A stretch of DNA of 36,979 bases from Candidatus Peribacteraceae bacterium (GTDB taxonomy: Bacteria > Patescibacteriota > Gracilibacteria > Peribacterales > Peribacteraceae), in assembly GCA_028703835.1 (NCBI GenBank), contig JAQVMB010000015.1, positions 1 to 36,979 on the forward strand, in the 5' to 3' direction. The notes beneath the pieces are model-generated. The model was not told where the DNA came from. It saw only the letters and a program-made list of their open reading frames with translations, and made no database searches. A program made the position numbers and the translations under genes. Below, piece by piece: positions 22,355 to 30,449 of the stretch. Within the stretch, counting starts at the first letter, position 1. Every line of letters starts with the position of its first letter.

Positions 22355-22774
22355 ATGACCAGCACCGTCCAGCTCAACATCACGGTCCCGAACACGCCGG
22401 GGAACCTGGCCACTCTCACCGACAAGCTGCGCTCCGCGGAGGTGAACATCAACGCCATCACGTGCTCGGAAGGGCCGAACAAGACCGTCGTGCACCTCAT
22501 CGTGGACGATCCGGAAACGGCCAAGTTCGCGTTGCAGGCACAGTACGGCGTGTCGCTGTCGGACGTGCTGGTGTTCAAGATGAAGAACAAGCCCGGCGCC
22601 ATCGCCGGCATCTCGCGCGCCTGCGCGGCCGCGGGCATCAACATCCGCAACATCTACGCGACGACGGCGGGCAAGGGTAAAGAGGCGACGGTGTACGTGC
22701 TGGTGGACGACATCGCGAAGGCGGAAGAGAAGATGAAGACTTGGCAGAAGCAGTTCGGGGCGCTGTTGGCCTGA
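22355..22774 (+). CDS. Tandem ACT-domain protein
   Basis: The 139-residue protein is made of two ACT domains: about 1-68 (VQLNITVPNTPGNLATLTDK, with an NINAIT strand) and about 69-139 (VLVFKMKNKPGAIAGISRA, with INIRNIYATT). Stand-alone ACT pairs usually bind amino acids and act as sensors or regulatory subunits. No enzyme domain is attached, so the partner is unknown. Start codon by position after the pyrimidine-rich CCTCTTCCTCCCGTTCCC; no Shine-Dalgarno. A leader ORF lies upstream. Confidence 0.8.
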   Translation: MTSTVQLNITVPNTPGNLATLTDKLRSAEVNINAITCSEGPNKTVVHLIVDDPETAKFALQAQYGVSLSDVLVFKMKNKPGAIAGISRACAAAGINIRNIYATTAGKGKEATVYVLVDDIAKAEEKMKTWQKQFGALLA

Positions 22775-22831
22775 GTGAGCCGGAGAAAAGCGGGAACTGT
22801 TGCCAAAGAGATCACCCCACCGTGCGGCACT

Positions 22832-23368
22832 CCTCTTTTCTTTGTCAGGGCGACTGACCCCCATTTCTTTTTTCTGCCGCACGCGGCTGTTTCTCATTAT
22901 TCCTCTTCTCCCTCTTTTCTTTGTCAGGGCGACAAAGAAAAGAGGAAAAAAGAAAGCGCTCGCGCGCCAACTCTCCTCCTCCCGGTCCTGCGCCTCCTCG
23001 CCGGCAGCTCCAAGGTTTCGCTGCCTTCTCGTCGGCTTTGTGCCGCTTCGCGGCACAGGACCTTCCCCTTCACCCCCCGCCTGCCCGTCCGTAGCTCGGA
23101 AGGAGCGAAGGAGGGTGGCGCGCGTCCCCGCCGTAGGTTGTGTGTTGTTTTGTAAAAACAGACAAAAAAATAAAACCAACATGGTGGGGTCCACGCGCCC
23201 GAAGTGGAGGTGAGAAGAGTAAACAGGCAGAGGAAACGGGCTACCACCTTTTTCTGCCTCTACCAAGGCATCAGATCAAGGGTTGAGAACCAGATCCGCG
23301 GGCTTCCGTTGGCGCGTGGTGGGTTTTTCTTTTCCCCTTTCTTTTTTGCGGCAGAAAAAAGAAAGGGG
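22832..23368. repeat. Repeat-rich spacer with long-distance inverted repeats
   Basis: This 600-nt gap between convergent genes holds no convincing gene. A 23-nt sequence starting CCTCTTTTCTTTGTCAGGG is directly repeated at 22832-22854 and 22911-22933; the second copy forms a 15-bp palindrome with 22931-22945. TTTCTTTTTTCTGCCGCA (22864-22881) has a perfect 18-bp inverse at 23347-23364. The right end is itself a hairpin with 14-bp arms (23334-23347 and 23355-23368) that may terminate rlmN and/or the ACT gene. Confidence 0.7.
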
Positions 23369-23377
23369 TATATGAAA

Positions 23378-24418
23378 TCACTTTGTCTCCAATGCCAATT
23401 GTCCGCATGCCGCCGCGATGTCTTCGCCCATGGACCGCCGCTGCGTGATGTCCAGGCCGAATGACGAAACGATGTCCTTGAAGCGGTCGACGCGCCGCTG
23501 CGCGGCCGCCGTGAACGGCTTGCCCGGCACGGGATTGAGCGGAATGACGTTGATCTTCGCCGCGCCCGTCTTCCGGATGTACGACGCGAGCTCCTTCGCG
23601 TGCTCCTCCGAATCGTTCACGCCGTTGATGAGCGTGTACTCGTACGTCACGTGATGGCGGCGGTTGCCCTGCCGGTCCCCGTACCGCCGCGCCCAGTCCG
23701 CGAGATGCGTGAGGAAGTCCGGCGTGGTGCTGGGGATGATTTCCTCGCGCCGCTTCTGGTTGGCGCTGTGGAGGGAGATGGCGATGCGCACGGGCGGCCA
23801 ATCTTTATCTTCGAGCAGCTTATCCAGCTGCCACAGCACGCCGACCGTGGAAACGGTGATGCGGACGGGTCCGAGGTCCGTGTGCTTCAGCCATGTGCGG
23901 ATGGCCGCCTTCACATTCTCGTAGTTCGCCATCGGCTCGCCCATTCCCATGAAGACGACATTGCTGATGCGTCCCGGCAGCACCTTCTCGACGAGGTATG
24001 TCTTCCAGAACCGGTACTGGTCGACGATCTCGTCGGACGTGAGGCTGCGCGTGAGCCCCATCGCGCCCGTGGCGCAGAACGTGCAACGCATCGCGCAACC
24101 GACTTGGGAAGAAACACAAATGGTCCACTGCCCGCGCTTGTTCTTCATGAGAACGGTCTCGAACCGCAAACCATCGGCCGTTCGCAACACGGCCTTGTGC
24201 GTGTCCCCGGCACGATTGGTCACGACCCGATCCGAGACGACGGACATCCACGGCAATTCCTTCGTCAGCGTTTCGCGCATCGAGGACGAGAACGTCGTGA
24301 TGTCCGCCCACCCATTCTTTCCCTCCTGAAACAGCGCCTGCTCCGCCTGCGTCCAACGAAAGGCCGGCTCGCCGGGGAAGAGCGCCGGAAACCGTTCGCG
24401 TCGCACGGGAGGCTGCAT
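23378..24418 (-). CDS. rlmN: Dual-specificity 23S rRNA A2503 / tRNA A37 C2-methyltransferase
   Basis: Radical-SAM enzyme that methylates adenine C2 in 23S rRNA (and in tRNA in some bacteria), 346 residues. The cluster motif is C108-x3-C112-x2-C115 (CAMRCTFC), followed by GAMGLTR; GMGEPMANYENV binds SAM. The C-terminal catalytic cysteine is C338 in AAACGQL, and NVIPLNPVPGKPF is typical. TACCCT ends 7 nt before the ATG on the minus strand, so the mRNA is probably leaderless. Confidence 0.95.
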   Translation of the reverse strand: MQPPVRRERFPALFPGEPAFRWTQAEQALFQEGKNGWADITTFSSSMRETLTKELPWMSVVSDRVVTNRAGDTHKAVLRTADGLRFETVLMKNKRGQWTICVSSQVGCAMRCTFCATGAMGLTRSLTSDEIVDQYRFWKTYLVEKVLPGRISNVVFMGMGEPMANYENVKAAIRTWLKHTDLGPVRITVSTVGVLWQLDKLLEDKDWPPVRIAISLHSANQKRREEIIPSTTPDFLTHLADWARRYGDRQGNRRHHVTYEYTLINGVNDSEEHAKELASYIRKTGAAKINVIPLNPVPGKPFTAAAQRRVDRFKDIVSSFGLDITQRRSMGEDIAAACGQLALETK

Positions 24419-24541
24419 GAACGTCAGGGTAGCACAGGGAGGGAATTTCCCGAATGTTGATCTACTTTTTTATTCTCAATTTTCCTTTTAATTAAGGGCT
24501 CTTTCGGTAAAAAGACTGTCCCAAGAACGTCACAGAATACG

Positions 24542-24838
24542 ATGACCAAGAAGCGCCGCATCTCCGGCAATAACGAATCATGGTCCATGGATGATCCTCG
24601 CATCCGAAGGCAAGACAAGGCGGGAACGGGAGATCCCGATGCCGGGCTCCATACGGTCGACCGGGAGACCGCCGCCACCGAACGCCCTGCGGATGCCGAC
24701 GAGGACGAAACGCTGGATACGACGCAAGTACGGGATGCCCTGAGCAGCGCCCCCGAAGAAGGCGGCGCCGTCACGCAGGACGTCCGCGTTTTCCATGCAG
24801 CGACAAGCGGCGGCGACAGGAACGACAAGAAGAAATGA
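24542..24838 (+). CDS. Hydrophilic, probably disordered protein, 98 aa, hypothetical
   Basis: Rich in Asp, Glu, Thr, Arg and Lys with almost no hydrophobic core; the centre (ATERPADADEDETLDTTQ) is strongly acidic and the ends are basic (MTKKRR, DRNDKKK). No domain, signal or membrane segment is visible. Upstream is a 120-nt AT-rich stretch that may hold its promoter; no clear -10 at the usual distance. It is open in a GC-rich region, so it could be a chance ORF, but the composition is protein-like. Confidence 0.45.
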   Translation: MTKKRRISGNNESWSMDDPRIRRQDKAGTGDPDAGLHTVDRETAATERPADADEDETLDTTQVRDALSSAPEEGGAVTQDVRVFHAATSGGDRNDKKK

Positions 24839-24841
24839 ACC

Positions 24842-24867
24842 GGCGTTCCACGGGATGATGGAACGCC
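24842..24867 (+). terminator. Hairpin after the 24542-24838 gene
   Basis: A perfect 9-bp stem, GGCGTTCCA (24842-24850) with TGGAACGCC (24859-24867), starts 3 nt after the stop. No T-run follows directly, so it may be a factor-dependent or RNA-stabilising hairpin. Confidence 0.4.
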
Positions 24868-24962
24868 CGCACGGGCTTGGCGATGCGGAGAAGATGCTCA
24901 TGATGCTTTTTCTTTGCCGGTGAGACCCTCGCCCGACCGGGATTGTGGCGTACCGTCATTCC

Positions 24963-25388
24963 ATGCAAGGAACGAACCGCCACGGGCTGCCCGCACCGCT
25001 CGCCCGGCACCTGCGCCGTTCCTTCCGCCGCATCTTCGCCGAAGGCGACGGCGCCCCCACCGTCACGGCGGCCATCAAGGCCTTGCAGGCCGAGCCACCC
25101 ATCCCGCTCCGGCCGCTCCTCGCCCCGCTCCCCTCCCTCTTCCTGCCCTTCCACGCGGGCGCGGGCGGCATCGCCAAGGCCATTGAACAGAAAGACATGC
25201 ATCCCGATCTCGCCGAGTTCTGCTGCCTCTCGGCCGCGCTCGTGACGTTGCTGCAGCGCATGCAGGAAACAGCGAAAGAACCGACGGACGAAGACCGTGA
25301 TACGCTCCTCGCCCTCCTCCTGCACGCGCTCCTCATCCTGCCGGACGAAGAGCGGTTTTCAGCATGGGTGAGTCATGTCGCCGATTGA
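24963..25388 (+). CDS. Hypothetical helical protein, 141 aa
   Basis: Mostly Leu/Ala-rich helices with a basic N-terminus (PLARHLRRSFRRIF). Stretches such as LLALLLHALLILP are hydrophobic but short and mixed with charged residues, so a soluble helical protein is more likely than a membrane one. The family is not recognised. The start at 24963 has TACCGT (24951-24956) ending 6 nt upstream. It converges with the DoxX-like gene, 20 nt away. Confidence 0.6.
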   Translation: MQGTNRHGLPAPLARHLRRSFRRIFAEGDGAPTVTAAIKALQAEPPIPLRPLLAPLPSLFLPFHAGAGGIAKAIEQKDMHPDLAEFCCLSAALVTLLQRMQETAKEPTDEDRDTLLALLLHALLILPDEERFSAWVSHVAD

Positions 25389-25408
25389 TTCCGGTATTGC
25401 CGAAATCC

Positions 25409-25786
25409 TCAGACGCCGATGCGCAGCGCGCGCCGCACGGCCGCCGGAGCGGACTGCACGAACACCGCGAGAGAGGAGAAGAACAAGCCGACCATGGCGA
25501 CCGTGGCGTCCGTCACGCCCGTCATGACGAGCAGCAGGAGAAGTTTCAAGGACACGAGGAGCGCCGGGACCCACGTCCACAGGTTCAGGAGGAAGCTTGC
25601 GCCGGCGATAAGGTCGATGACACCCGCGGCAGTGATGAGGGGACGCAGCGGCACGCCGAGGCCGATGCGGGCCCACGGCTGGATGACATTGGCCCAGACG
25701 CTCGGGTGCAGCAGGACGAGGGCGCCCATCCAGAGGAACGTGATGCCGAGACCGACGCGCAGGACGAGAAACGCATGTTTCTGCAT
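25409..25786 (-). CDS. DoxX-like integral membrane protein
   Basis: The 125-residue protein has four hydrophobic segments (about 6-22, 44-66, 66-90 and 92-112). The N-terminal pattern LRVGLGITFLWMGALVLLHP resembles DoxX/DoxD-type membrane proteins. The role is unknown; some relatives take part in quinone or thiosulfate metabolism, but nothing here supports that. The start at 25786 is the ATG before the first membrane helix. A perfect TATAAT (25809-25814) stands 22 nt upstream, the same distance as for glgP. Confidence 0.65.
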   Translation of the reverse strand: MQKHAFLVLRVGLGITFLWMGALVLLHPSVWANVIQPWARIGLGVPLRPLITAAGVIDLIAGASFLLNLWTWVPALLVSLKLLLLLVMTGVTDATVAMVGLFFSSLAVFVQSAPAAVRRALRIGV

Positions 25787-25946
25787 GGAGTGATGGGGAA
25801 GACGCCTGATTATAGGCATCCCTGCGTCCGCGTCGAGGCCGTTCGTCCTTTTCGCAGCGGCAAGGGCGAAATAGGCGGCCATCTTGGAAAGAACGGTCCA
25901 CGCGGACGGTCAGTACATATGCATCCTTTTGCATCCTCACCCCTCC

Positions 25947-27068
25947 ATGACATCCGGCGACCTCGCACTCCTGACGCAACCCGCTTTCCCCAGCATTTCC
26001 GTGTATCTCCCCCGGCACCGCACCGGCGCGGAGGTGCACGGAGACCGGTTGCGCCTGAAGAACGCCCTCGCGTACGTCGAGGAGGAATTGGCCGCCCAGG
26101 GCGTCTCCCCGCGGGAACGATCCGATCTCCTCGCGCGGCCGCGCAGCCTGCTGCATGACGAACTCTTCTGGCGTCCGGCGCAGGGACTCGCGATGTTCCT
26201 CTCCCCCGCGCTCTTCCGGGCGTACCGGCTGCCGGAGGACTTCGACGAACTGGTCGTCGTGCGCGACCGCTTCCACCTCTCGCCGCTCATCCCCCTGCTC
26301 CAGGCGCGGCGGGAGTTCTTCATCCTCGCGGTGAGCAAGCGGAAAGTGCGCTTCCTCCGCGCCTCCGAATCGGGCGTGCACGGTGAAATCATCGAAACGT
26401 TCCCGGGCGGGACGCTGGAAGCGTTGGGGGACGAGCGCCAGGAACCGCAGATCCAGTCCCATTCGCTCCCCGGCGGCGGCGCCCTCTTCCACGGGCAAGG
26501 CGCACTGAAAGAGTACGAGAAAATCCGCCTGACGGAATACCTGCGCCTCATCGCGTCGCACATCCGCCCCACCCTCGTCGCGGAACCGCTGCCGCTGGTG
26601 TTCGCGGGCGCCGACCCTCTCTTCGGCCACTTCCGCGAGATCGCGGACTTCCCCGGCCTCCTCCCGCAAGCGGTGCGCGGCAACCCCGACACCCTGCATG
26701 ACGCCGAGCTGCACCGGCAGGCATGGGCCCTCCTGGCACCGTCCCTGCGCGAAGCCGAAGAGCAGGCGCTGGCGCGTTACAGCGCCCTGCAGTCCGTCGC
26801 ACGGGCAAGCGACCGCTCCGCAGACATCGAACGGAGCGCCTACGAAGGGAAAGTCGACACGCTCTTCCTCTCCTCCGCCTACGCGCATCCGGGTTCCTTC
26901 GACCCCGTGAGCCGCTCCATCGAACTCTTCGAAGGGCTGGAGGGCGAGGAGACGGACCGGGTGAACGCGGTGGCCGTGCAGACGATTCTCCACGACGGGC
27001 GGCTGTGCATGGTCTCCCGGGAACGGATGCCCACCACCGCGCCGATGGCAGCCATTTTTCGGTACTGA
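25947..27068 (+). CDS. Bacterial archaeo-eukaryotic release factor family protein (baeRF3-like)
   Basis: Member of a family related to archaeal/eukaryotic peptide release factor 1, proposed to act on ribosomes (rescue or hibernation); no catalytic role has been proved. The protein has 373 residues. The N-terminal region has ISVYLPRHRTGAEVHGDRLR followed by LAYVEEEL. FWRPAQGLAMFLSP and VVVRDRFHLSPLIPLLQ mark the central domain, and FILAVSKRKVRFLRA the next. The C-terminal part has VAVQTILHDGRLCMV. The start at 25947 matches the family N-terminus; a TACATAT sequence lies about 30 nt upstream and no Shine-Dalgarno is present. Confidence 0.78.
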   Translation: MTSGDLALLTQPAFPSISVYLPRHRTGAEVHGDRLRLKNALAYVEEELAAQGVSPRERSDLLARPRSLLHDELFWRPAQGLAMFLSPALFRAYRLPEDFDELVVVRDRFHLSPLIPLLQARREFFILAVSKRKVRFLRASESGVHGEIIETFPGGTLEALGDERQEPQIQSHSLPGGGALFHGQGALKEYEKIRLTEYLRLIASHIRPTLVAEPLPLVFAGADPLFGHFREIADFPGLLPQAVRGNPDTLHDAELHRQAWALLAPSLREAEEQALARYSALQSVARASDRSADIERSAYEGKVDTLFLSSAYAHPGSFDPVSRSIELFEGLEGEETDRVNAVAVQTILHDGRLCMVSRERMPTTAPMAAIFRY

Positions 27069-27117
27069 ACAAACTCGTTTTTTTCGTAAGTGCAAGCCCC
27101 TGACATCGTCACTGTAT

Positions 27118-27177
27118 ACGCACCTACCCTCTGAGGCCCCTGTACCGAAAGGTACACACCTCATGAGGATAGGCGCA
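27118..27177. other. Long imperfect hairpin with GAAA tetraloop
   Basis: The core is TGTACC-GAAA-GGTACA. TGAGG/CCTCA, CCTC/GAGG and CCTA/TAGG extend it outwards with small bulges, giving roughly 20 base pairs. There is no T-run on either side. It lies between two convergent genes and may be a processing or transcription-end signal, or a structured RNA. Confidence 0.5.
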
Positions 27178-27202
27178 AAGTTCATATCCCATCAGACATA
27201 CT

Positions 27203-27676
27203 TTATTGCCAATATTGAGCTGCAAATTGCAAAGAACGAAGCAACGGGTATTCCTCAGGAATAGCGGATAATTGAATCTTTCGCTTCTTTAAATCTTCAT
27301 TGATTATTCTCATAAACTCTCTGACGAACATTACTTTTCCGCCTGCAAATTCTTTCCGATTTCCTCCCCCATAAACAAACAGGGCAACTTGTTCCAAGGT
27401 TTCCGGTAGATACAGCCCTTTGAAAAGATGAGGAATATATCGTCTTCCAGCTTCAAACTTCTTCCGATATCTCTCTTCTCTCTTTTTCCAACTATGACAA
27501 TCCAGCGAAGGTTCGATATGAATGAGGTGTTTATGTTGAGGATGAAAACAGACCAAATCCAACTCACATTCGTATCCTCCCAGCCTGCGCTTGCCGACTT
27601 GAACATTCCGTCGAACAAAATATCCCTGCAGTTGATACCATTCTGCAACCAATTGCTCCAAATGATTTGCTGGCAT
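27203..27676 (-). CDS. PD-(D/E)XK-nuclease-like hypothetical protein, 157 aa
   Basis: The N-terminus HLEQLVAEWYQLQGYFVRRN is the opening helix-strand pattern often seen in Mrr-like or restriction-like folds. GGYECELDLVCFHP followed by HLIHIEPSLDCHSW gives E/D...E positions of a possible PD-(D/E)XK core, although the usual final Lys is replaced (IEPS rather than ExK). The gene is clearly more AT-rich than its neighbours, which suggests transfer. The start at 27676 has TATCAT ending 6 nt upstream; longer starts exist up to 27712. Fold assignment is tentative. Confidence 0.55.
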   Translation of the reverse strand: MPANHLEQLVAEWYQLQGYFVRRNVQVGKRRLGGYECELDLVCFHPQHKHLIHIEPSLDCHSWKKREERYRKKFEAGRRYIPHLFKGLYLPETLEQVALFVYGGGNRKEFAGGKVMFVREFMRIINEDLKKRKIQLSAIPEEYPLLRSLQFAAQYWQ

Positions 27677-27772
27677 GCCGTAATGATATCCTCGAAACAT
27701 ATAAACGCACATAGACCCTGATGCAGAGCACTATTCATGATGGCTGTGCCCCCCCCTCTTTCACCACTGCCG

Positions 27773-27817
27773 TTGACAGCGCCTTCGAGCGGGACTAATA
27801 TTTAGACATTCTTCTAA
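27773..27817 (+). promoter_or_regulatory. sdpR-sdpI promoter and possible operator
   Basis: Consensus TTGACA (27773-27778), a 17-nt spacer and TAATAT (27796-27801). Just after the -10 lies the inverted repeat TTAGA-6 nt-TCTAA (27802-27817), a fitting site for an autorepressor of the ArsR/SdpR type. The 5' leader is about 20 nt. Confidence 0.6.
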
Positions 27818-27827
27818 TTATCGAAAT

Positions 27828-28085
27828 ATGGATTCCGTCTTCAAGGCCCTCTCGGATCCCCACCGGCGCGATATCCTCAAGATCCTGAAGAAGGGCGACC
27901 TGAGCGTGGGCGAGATCGCGACGCACTTCGACTTCACCGGCGCCACGCTCTCCCACCACCTCGACATCCTCAAGCGCGCCAACCTGGTGGTCACCGAACG
28001 GCGCGGCCAGTTCATCTTCTATTCCCTCAACACGTCCGTCCTCGAGGACGTGCTCCTCTCCTTCTCTTCCTTCTTCTCCCAATAA
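27828..28085 (+). CDS. ArsR/SdpR-family transcriptional repressor
   Basis: A compact winged-helix repressor of 85 residues. FKALSDPHRRDILKILKKGDLS is the ArsR family N-terminus, IATHFDFTGATLSHHLDILK the recognition helix region, and RRGQFIFYSLNTS the wing. No metal-binding Cys pair (ELCVC) is present, as in SdpR autorepressors. It ends 2 nt before the SdpI-like gene, so this is a two-gene operon like Bacillus sdpRI, where SdpI holds SdpR at the membrane when toxin is bound. It probably binds the inverted repeat at its own promoter. Confidence 0.88.
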   Translation: MDSVFKALSDPHRRDILKILKKGDLSVGEIATHFDFTGATLSHHLDILKRANLVVTERRGQFIFYSLNTSVLEDVLLSFSSFFSQ

Positions 28086-28087
28086 TC

Positions 28088-28936
28088 ATGGAAACGCCGC
28101 TCCCCTCCCGGATCGTCACGCCGCTCGCCGCGCTCAAAGTCCTCATCGTCGCGGGCATGTTCGCCGCCGGCGCGCTGCTGTACAGCCGTCTCCCCGAACA
28201 GATTCCCTCGCACTGGAACTTTGCGGGACAGGTGGATGATTTCACCGCCAAACCCTGGGGCGTGTGGATGCTGCCCTTGGTGGCGCTTGCGATGGCAGTC
28301 CTCTTCCCACTCTTCCGCCGCATCGATCCCCGGCGCGAGAACTACGAAATGTTCCGTCATTCCTGGGACATGCTGCAACTCTGCTTCGTCGCATTCATGG
28401 CCTACATCTACGGGATGCAACTGTACCTCTCGCTGCAGCCGCTTCCCTCTCCGGACTTCGTCGGACGCTTCGTCACGTTCGGCATCGGCATGCTCTTCGT
28501 GGTCATCGGCAACTACATGGGAAAGATCCGGCAGAATTTCTTCGTGGGGATGCGCACGCCGTGGACCCTCTCGGACCCGGAAGTGTGGAGAAAGAGCCAG
28601 CGCTTCGGCGGCTGGGCGTTCGTGCTCGGCGGCCTCGCGGTGATCGCGGAATCCGTCATCTGGTGGCGGCCGGAGTTCATCTTCTTCGGCATCGTCCTGA
28701 TCGTCGCCTTCCTGCCCATGTTCTACTCGTTCGTCATCTATCCCCGCAACAAAACGGCAACGGGCAAAGGGATGAGATCTTTCCTGCTGCTGGCCCTCGT
28801 CACGTTCCTCGTCGGCGCGGCGGTGGCCGTGGGCATCCGCCTCACCTCCAGCGAGGACACGTGGCTCTGCGACAAAGGCCAGTGGGTGAAGCATGGAAGT
28901 CCGAGCGCACCGATGCCGACGGAACCCTGTATATAG
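28088..28936 (+). CDS. SdpI/DUF1648-type membrane protein
   Basis: The 282-residue membrane protein has about seven hydrophobic segments. The N-terminal part has the DUF1648 pattern LYSRLPEQIPSHWNFAGQVD and the C-terminal part the SdpI pattern GNYMGKIRQNFFVGMRTPWT with W..S.R..G. Homologues give immunity to the killing factor SdpC and signal to SdpR. No toxin gene is visible nearby, so it may instead protect against another antimicrobial or have a different transport role. The last residues (from about WVKHGSPSAPMP) lie in a 43-bp direct repeat. Confidence 0.87.
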   Translation: METPLPSRIVTPLAALKVLIVAGMFAAGALLYSRLPEQIPSHWNFAGQVDDFTAKPWGVWMLPLVALAMAVLFPLFRRIDPRRENYEMFRHSWDMLQLCFVAFMAYIYGMQLYLSLQPLPSPDFVGRFVTFGIGMLFVVIGNYMGKIRQNFFVGMRTPWTLSDPEVWRKSQRFGGWAFVLGGLAVIAESVIWWRPEFIFFGIVLIVAFLPMFYSFVIYPRNKTATGKGMRSFLLLALVTFLVGAAVAVGIRLTSSEDTWLCDKGQWVKHGSPSAPMPTEPCI

Positions 28937-29040
28937 CGAAGAAGACCATCTGTTGAAATCCTCTGCGGAACCACGGCATAGCCCGAAGGGCGGAGCCGGG
29001 TGAAGCATGGAAGTCCGAGCGCACCGATGCCGACGGAACC
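28884..29040. repeat. 43-bp exact direct repeat
   Basis: The sequence beginning GGGTGAAGCATGGAAGTCC and ending GATGCCGACGGAACC occurs at 28884-28926 (3' end of the SdpI-like gene) and again at 28998-29040, 71 nt apart. It looks like a local duplication of the gene end. Confidence 0.9.
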
Positions 29041-29069
29041 GTACCTGTGAACAAGTTCTGAAAATCATC

Positions 29070-29097
29070 TTGCGCCCTTGAAACGGGAGTGTATTCT
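29070..29097 (+). promoter_or_regulatory. Putative promoter of the trpB leader
   Basis: TATTCT (29092-29097) ends 7 nt before an ATG at 29105. A TTGCGC hexamer (29070-29075) lies 16 nt upstream; a second candidate TTGAAA is too close. Confidence 0.4.
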
Positions 29098-29104
29098 TGT
29101 ACCG

Positions 29105-29176
29105 ATGCAACAGTACATTCTCCCCCTGCACGCAGGCTGGCGGCTCACGGCGTTCCAAGCGCTGTACAGCCGGTGA
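29105..29176 (+). CDS. 23-residue leader ORF before trpB
   Basis: The ORF is in leaderless position behind a -10 hexamer. The peptide begins [12 protein letters not shown] and contains a single Trp codon (position 12). It ends 24 nt before an intrinsic terminator that itself ends 22 nt before trpB. It may be a Trp-sensing leader, but a single Trp codon is weaker evidence than the Ile run of the ilvA leader. Confidence 0.4.
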   Translation: MQQYILPLHAGWRLTAFQALYSR

Positions 29177-29200
29177 CAGATTGAACCTTTGCGAATCTCA

Positions 29201-29224
29201 CCCCGCTGCGCAGCGGGGTTTTTT
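29201..29224 (+). terminator. Terminator or attenuator directly upstream of trpB
   Basis: A perfect palindrome, CCCCGCTG-CG-CAGCGGGG, is followed by six T. The T-run ends 22 nt before the trpB ATG, the same spacing as the two ilvA-region terminators. CGCTG in the leader ORF could pair with CAGCG of the stem as an alternative fold. Confidence 0.7.
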
Positions 29225-29246
29225 ATTCGTATTCCTTCCCTTTCCC

Positions 29247-30437
29247 ATGAAACGCTACGACCTCTCCCCCGCCGACGGCCTCTTCGGCCCCTTCGGCGGC
29301 CAGTACATCCCGGATGCCGTCAAACCCGTCTTCGACGACATCGACGCGACGTACCGGCAACTCAAAGACTCCCCGGCCTTCCGCGCGGAATTGCACCGCT
29401 TCCGGCGGGACTACATCGGCAGGCCGTCCCCCGTGTACCACGCCCGCGCCCTCAGCAAACGCTACGGCGCGGACATCTACCTGAAACGCGAGGATCTGAA
29501 CCACACCGGCGCGCACAAGATCAACCACTGCATCGGCGAAGTGCTCCTGGCCAAGCACATGGGCAAGAAGAAAGTGCTCGCCGAGACGGGCGCCGGGCAG
29601 CACGGCGTCGCCCTGGCCACGGCCGCGGCCGTCCTGGGCATGCCCTGCGACATCTACATGGGCACGGTGGACATCGCGAAGCAGGCGCCCAACGTCCTGC
29701 GCATGAAGATGCTCGGCGCGCGCGTGGTTCCCGTCGAACAGGGCGCGCGCACCCTCAAAGAAGCGGTCGACGCGGCGCTGGACGCCTACATGCAGGATCC
29801 GCAGAACCTCTTCTTCGCCATCGGCTCCGTCGTCGGGCCGCATCCCTTCCCCAGCATCGTGCGCGACTTCCAGCGGATCGTGGGGGAAGAGGCGCGCGAA
29901 CAGATCGTGGGACAGGCCGGACGCCTGCCCGACAGCCTCGTGGCCTGCGTGGGCGGCGGCAGCAACGCCATCGGCCTGTTCTCCGCGTTCCTGGAAGACG
30001 AGCACATCGCCCTCTACGGCGTGGAGCCCGGCGGCAGAGGGACAGGCGTCGGCGAGCACGCAGCCACGCTCCGCTACGGTTCGCCGGGCGTCATCCACGG
30101 CATGTTCACGTACCTGCTGCAGGACAAGAAAGGCGAGCCCGCCCCCGTCCACTCCATCGCCTCCGGCCTGGACTACCCCGGCGTGGGCCCGCAGCACAGC
30201 TTCCTCCACGACGCCAAGCGCCTGCGCTGCGCAACGATCACCGACGCCGAATGCATCGACGCATTCCACGAACTCTCCCGCGTCGAAGGCATCATCCCGG
30301 CGCTGGAGAGCGCGCATGCCGTCGCCTTCTGCAAGACGCTCGCGGAGCGGGAACCCGGCTCCGTCATCCTCGCGAACCTCTCGGGCAGGGGCGACAAGGA
30401 CATCGACTACGTGCAGGAGCACCATCCCCGGGCGTAA
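29247..30437 (+). CDS. trpB: Tryptophan synthase beta chain
   Basis: PLP enzyme that joins indole and serine to make tryptophan, 396 residues. K91 in [10 protein letters not shown] is the PLP lysine, E113 lies in [20 protein letters not shown] binds the cofactor phosphate and SGRGDKD ends the fold. The close match to the TrpB1 type normally means partnership with TrpA, but no other trp gene is in the window, so it may salvage indole. The start at 29247 gives the family N-terminus; it lies behind a pyrimidine tract with no Shine-Dalgarno. Confidence 0.95.
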   Translation: MKRYDLSPADGLFGPFGGQYIPDAVKPVFDDIDATYRQLKDSPAFRAELHRFRRDYIGRPSPVYHARALSKRYGADIYLKREDLNHTGAHKINHCIGEVLLAKHMGKKKVLAETGAGQHGVALATAAAVLGMPCDIYMGTVDIAKQAPNVLRMKMLGARVVPVEQGARTLKEAVDAALDAYMQDPQNLFFAIGSVVGPHPFPSIVRDFQRIVGEEAREQIVGQAGRLPDSLVACVGGGSNAIGLFSAFLEDEHIALYGVEPGGRGTGVGEHAATLRYGSPGVIHGMFTYLLQDKKGEPAPVHSIASGLDYPGVGPQHSFLHDAKRLRCATITDAECIDAFHELSRVEGIIPALESAHAVAFCKTLAEREPGSVILANLSGRGDKDIDYVQEHHPRA

Positions 30438-30449
30438 CGCGCCGACCCG

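Noticed and set aside
22775-23266. Several 100-300-aa ORFs in the purine/pyrimidine-rich spacer
   Set aside because: They overlap repeats on both strands and have biased, non-protein-like composition.
27118-27177. Hammerhead or other small ribozyme
   Set aside because: A GAAA is present, but the CUGAUGA core and the three-way junction are missing.
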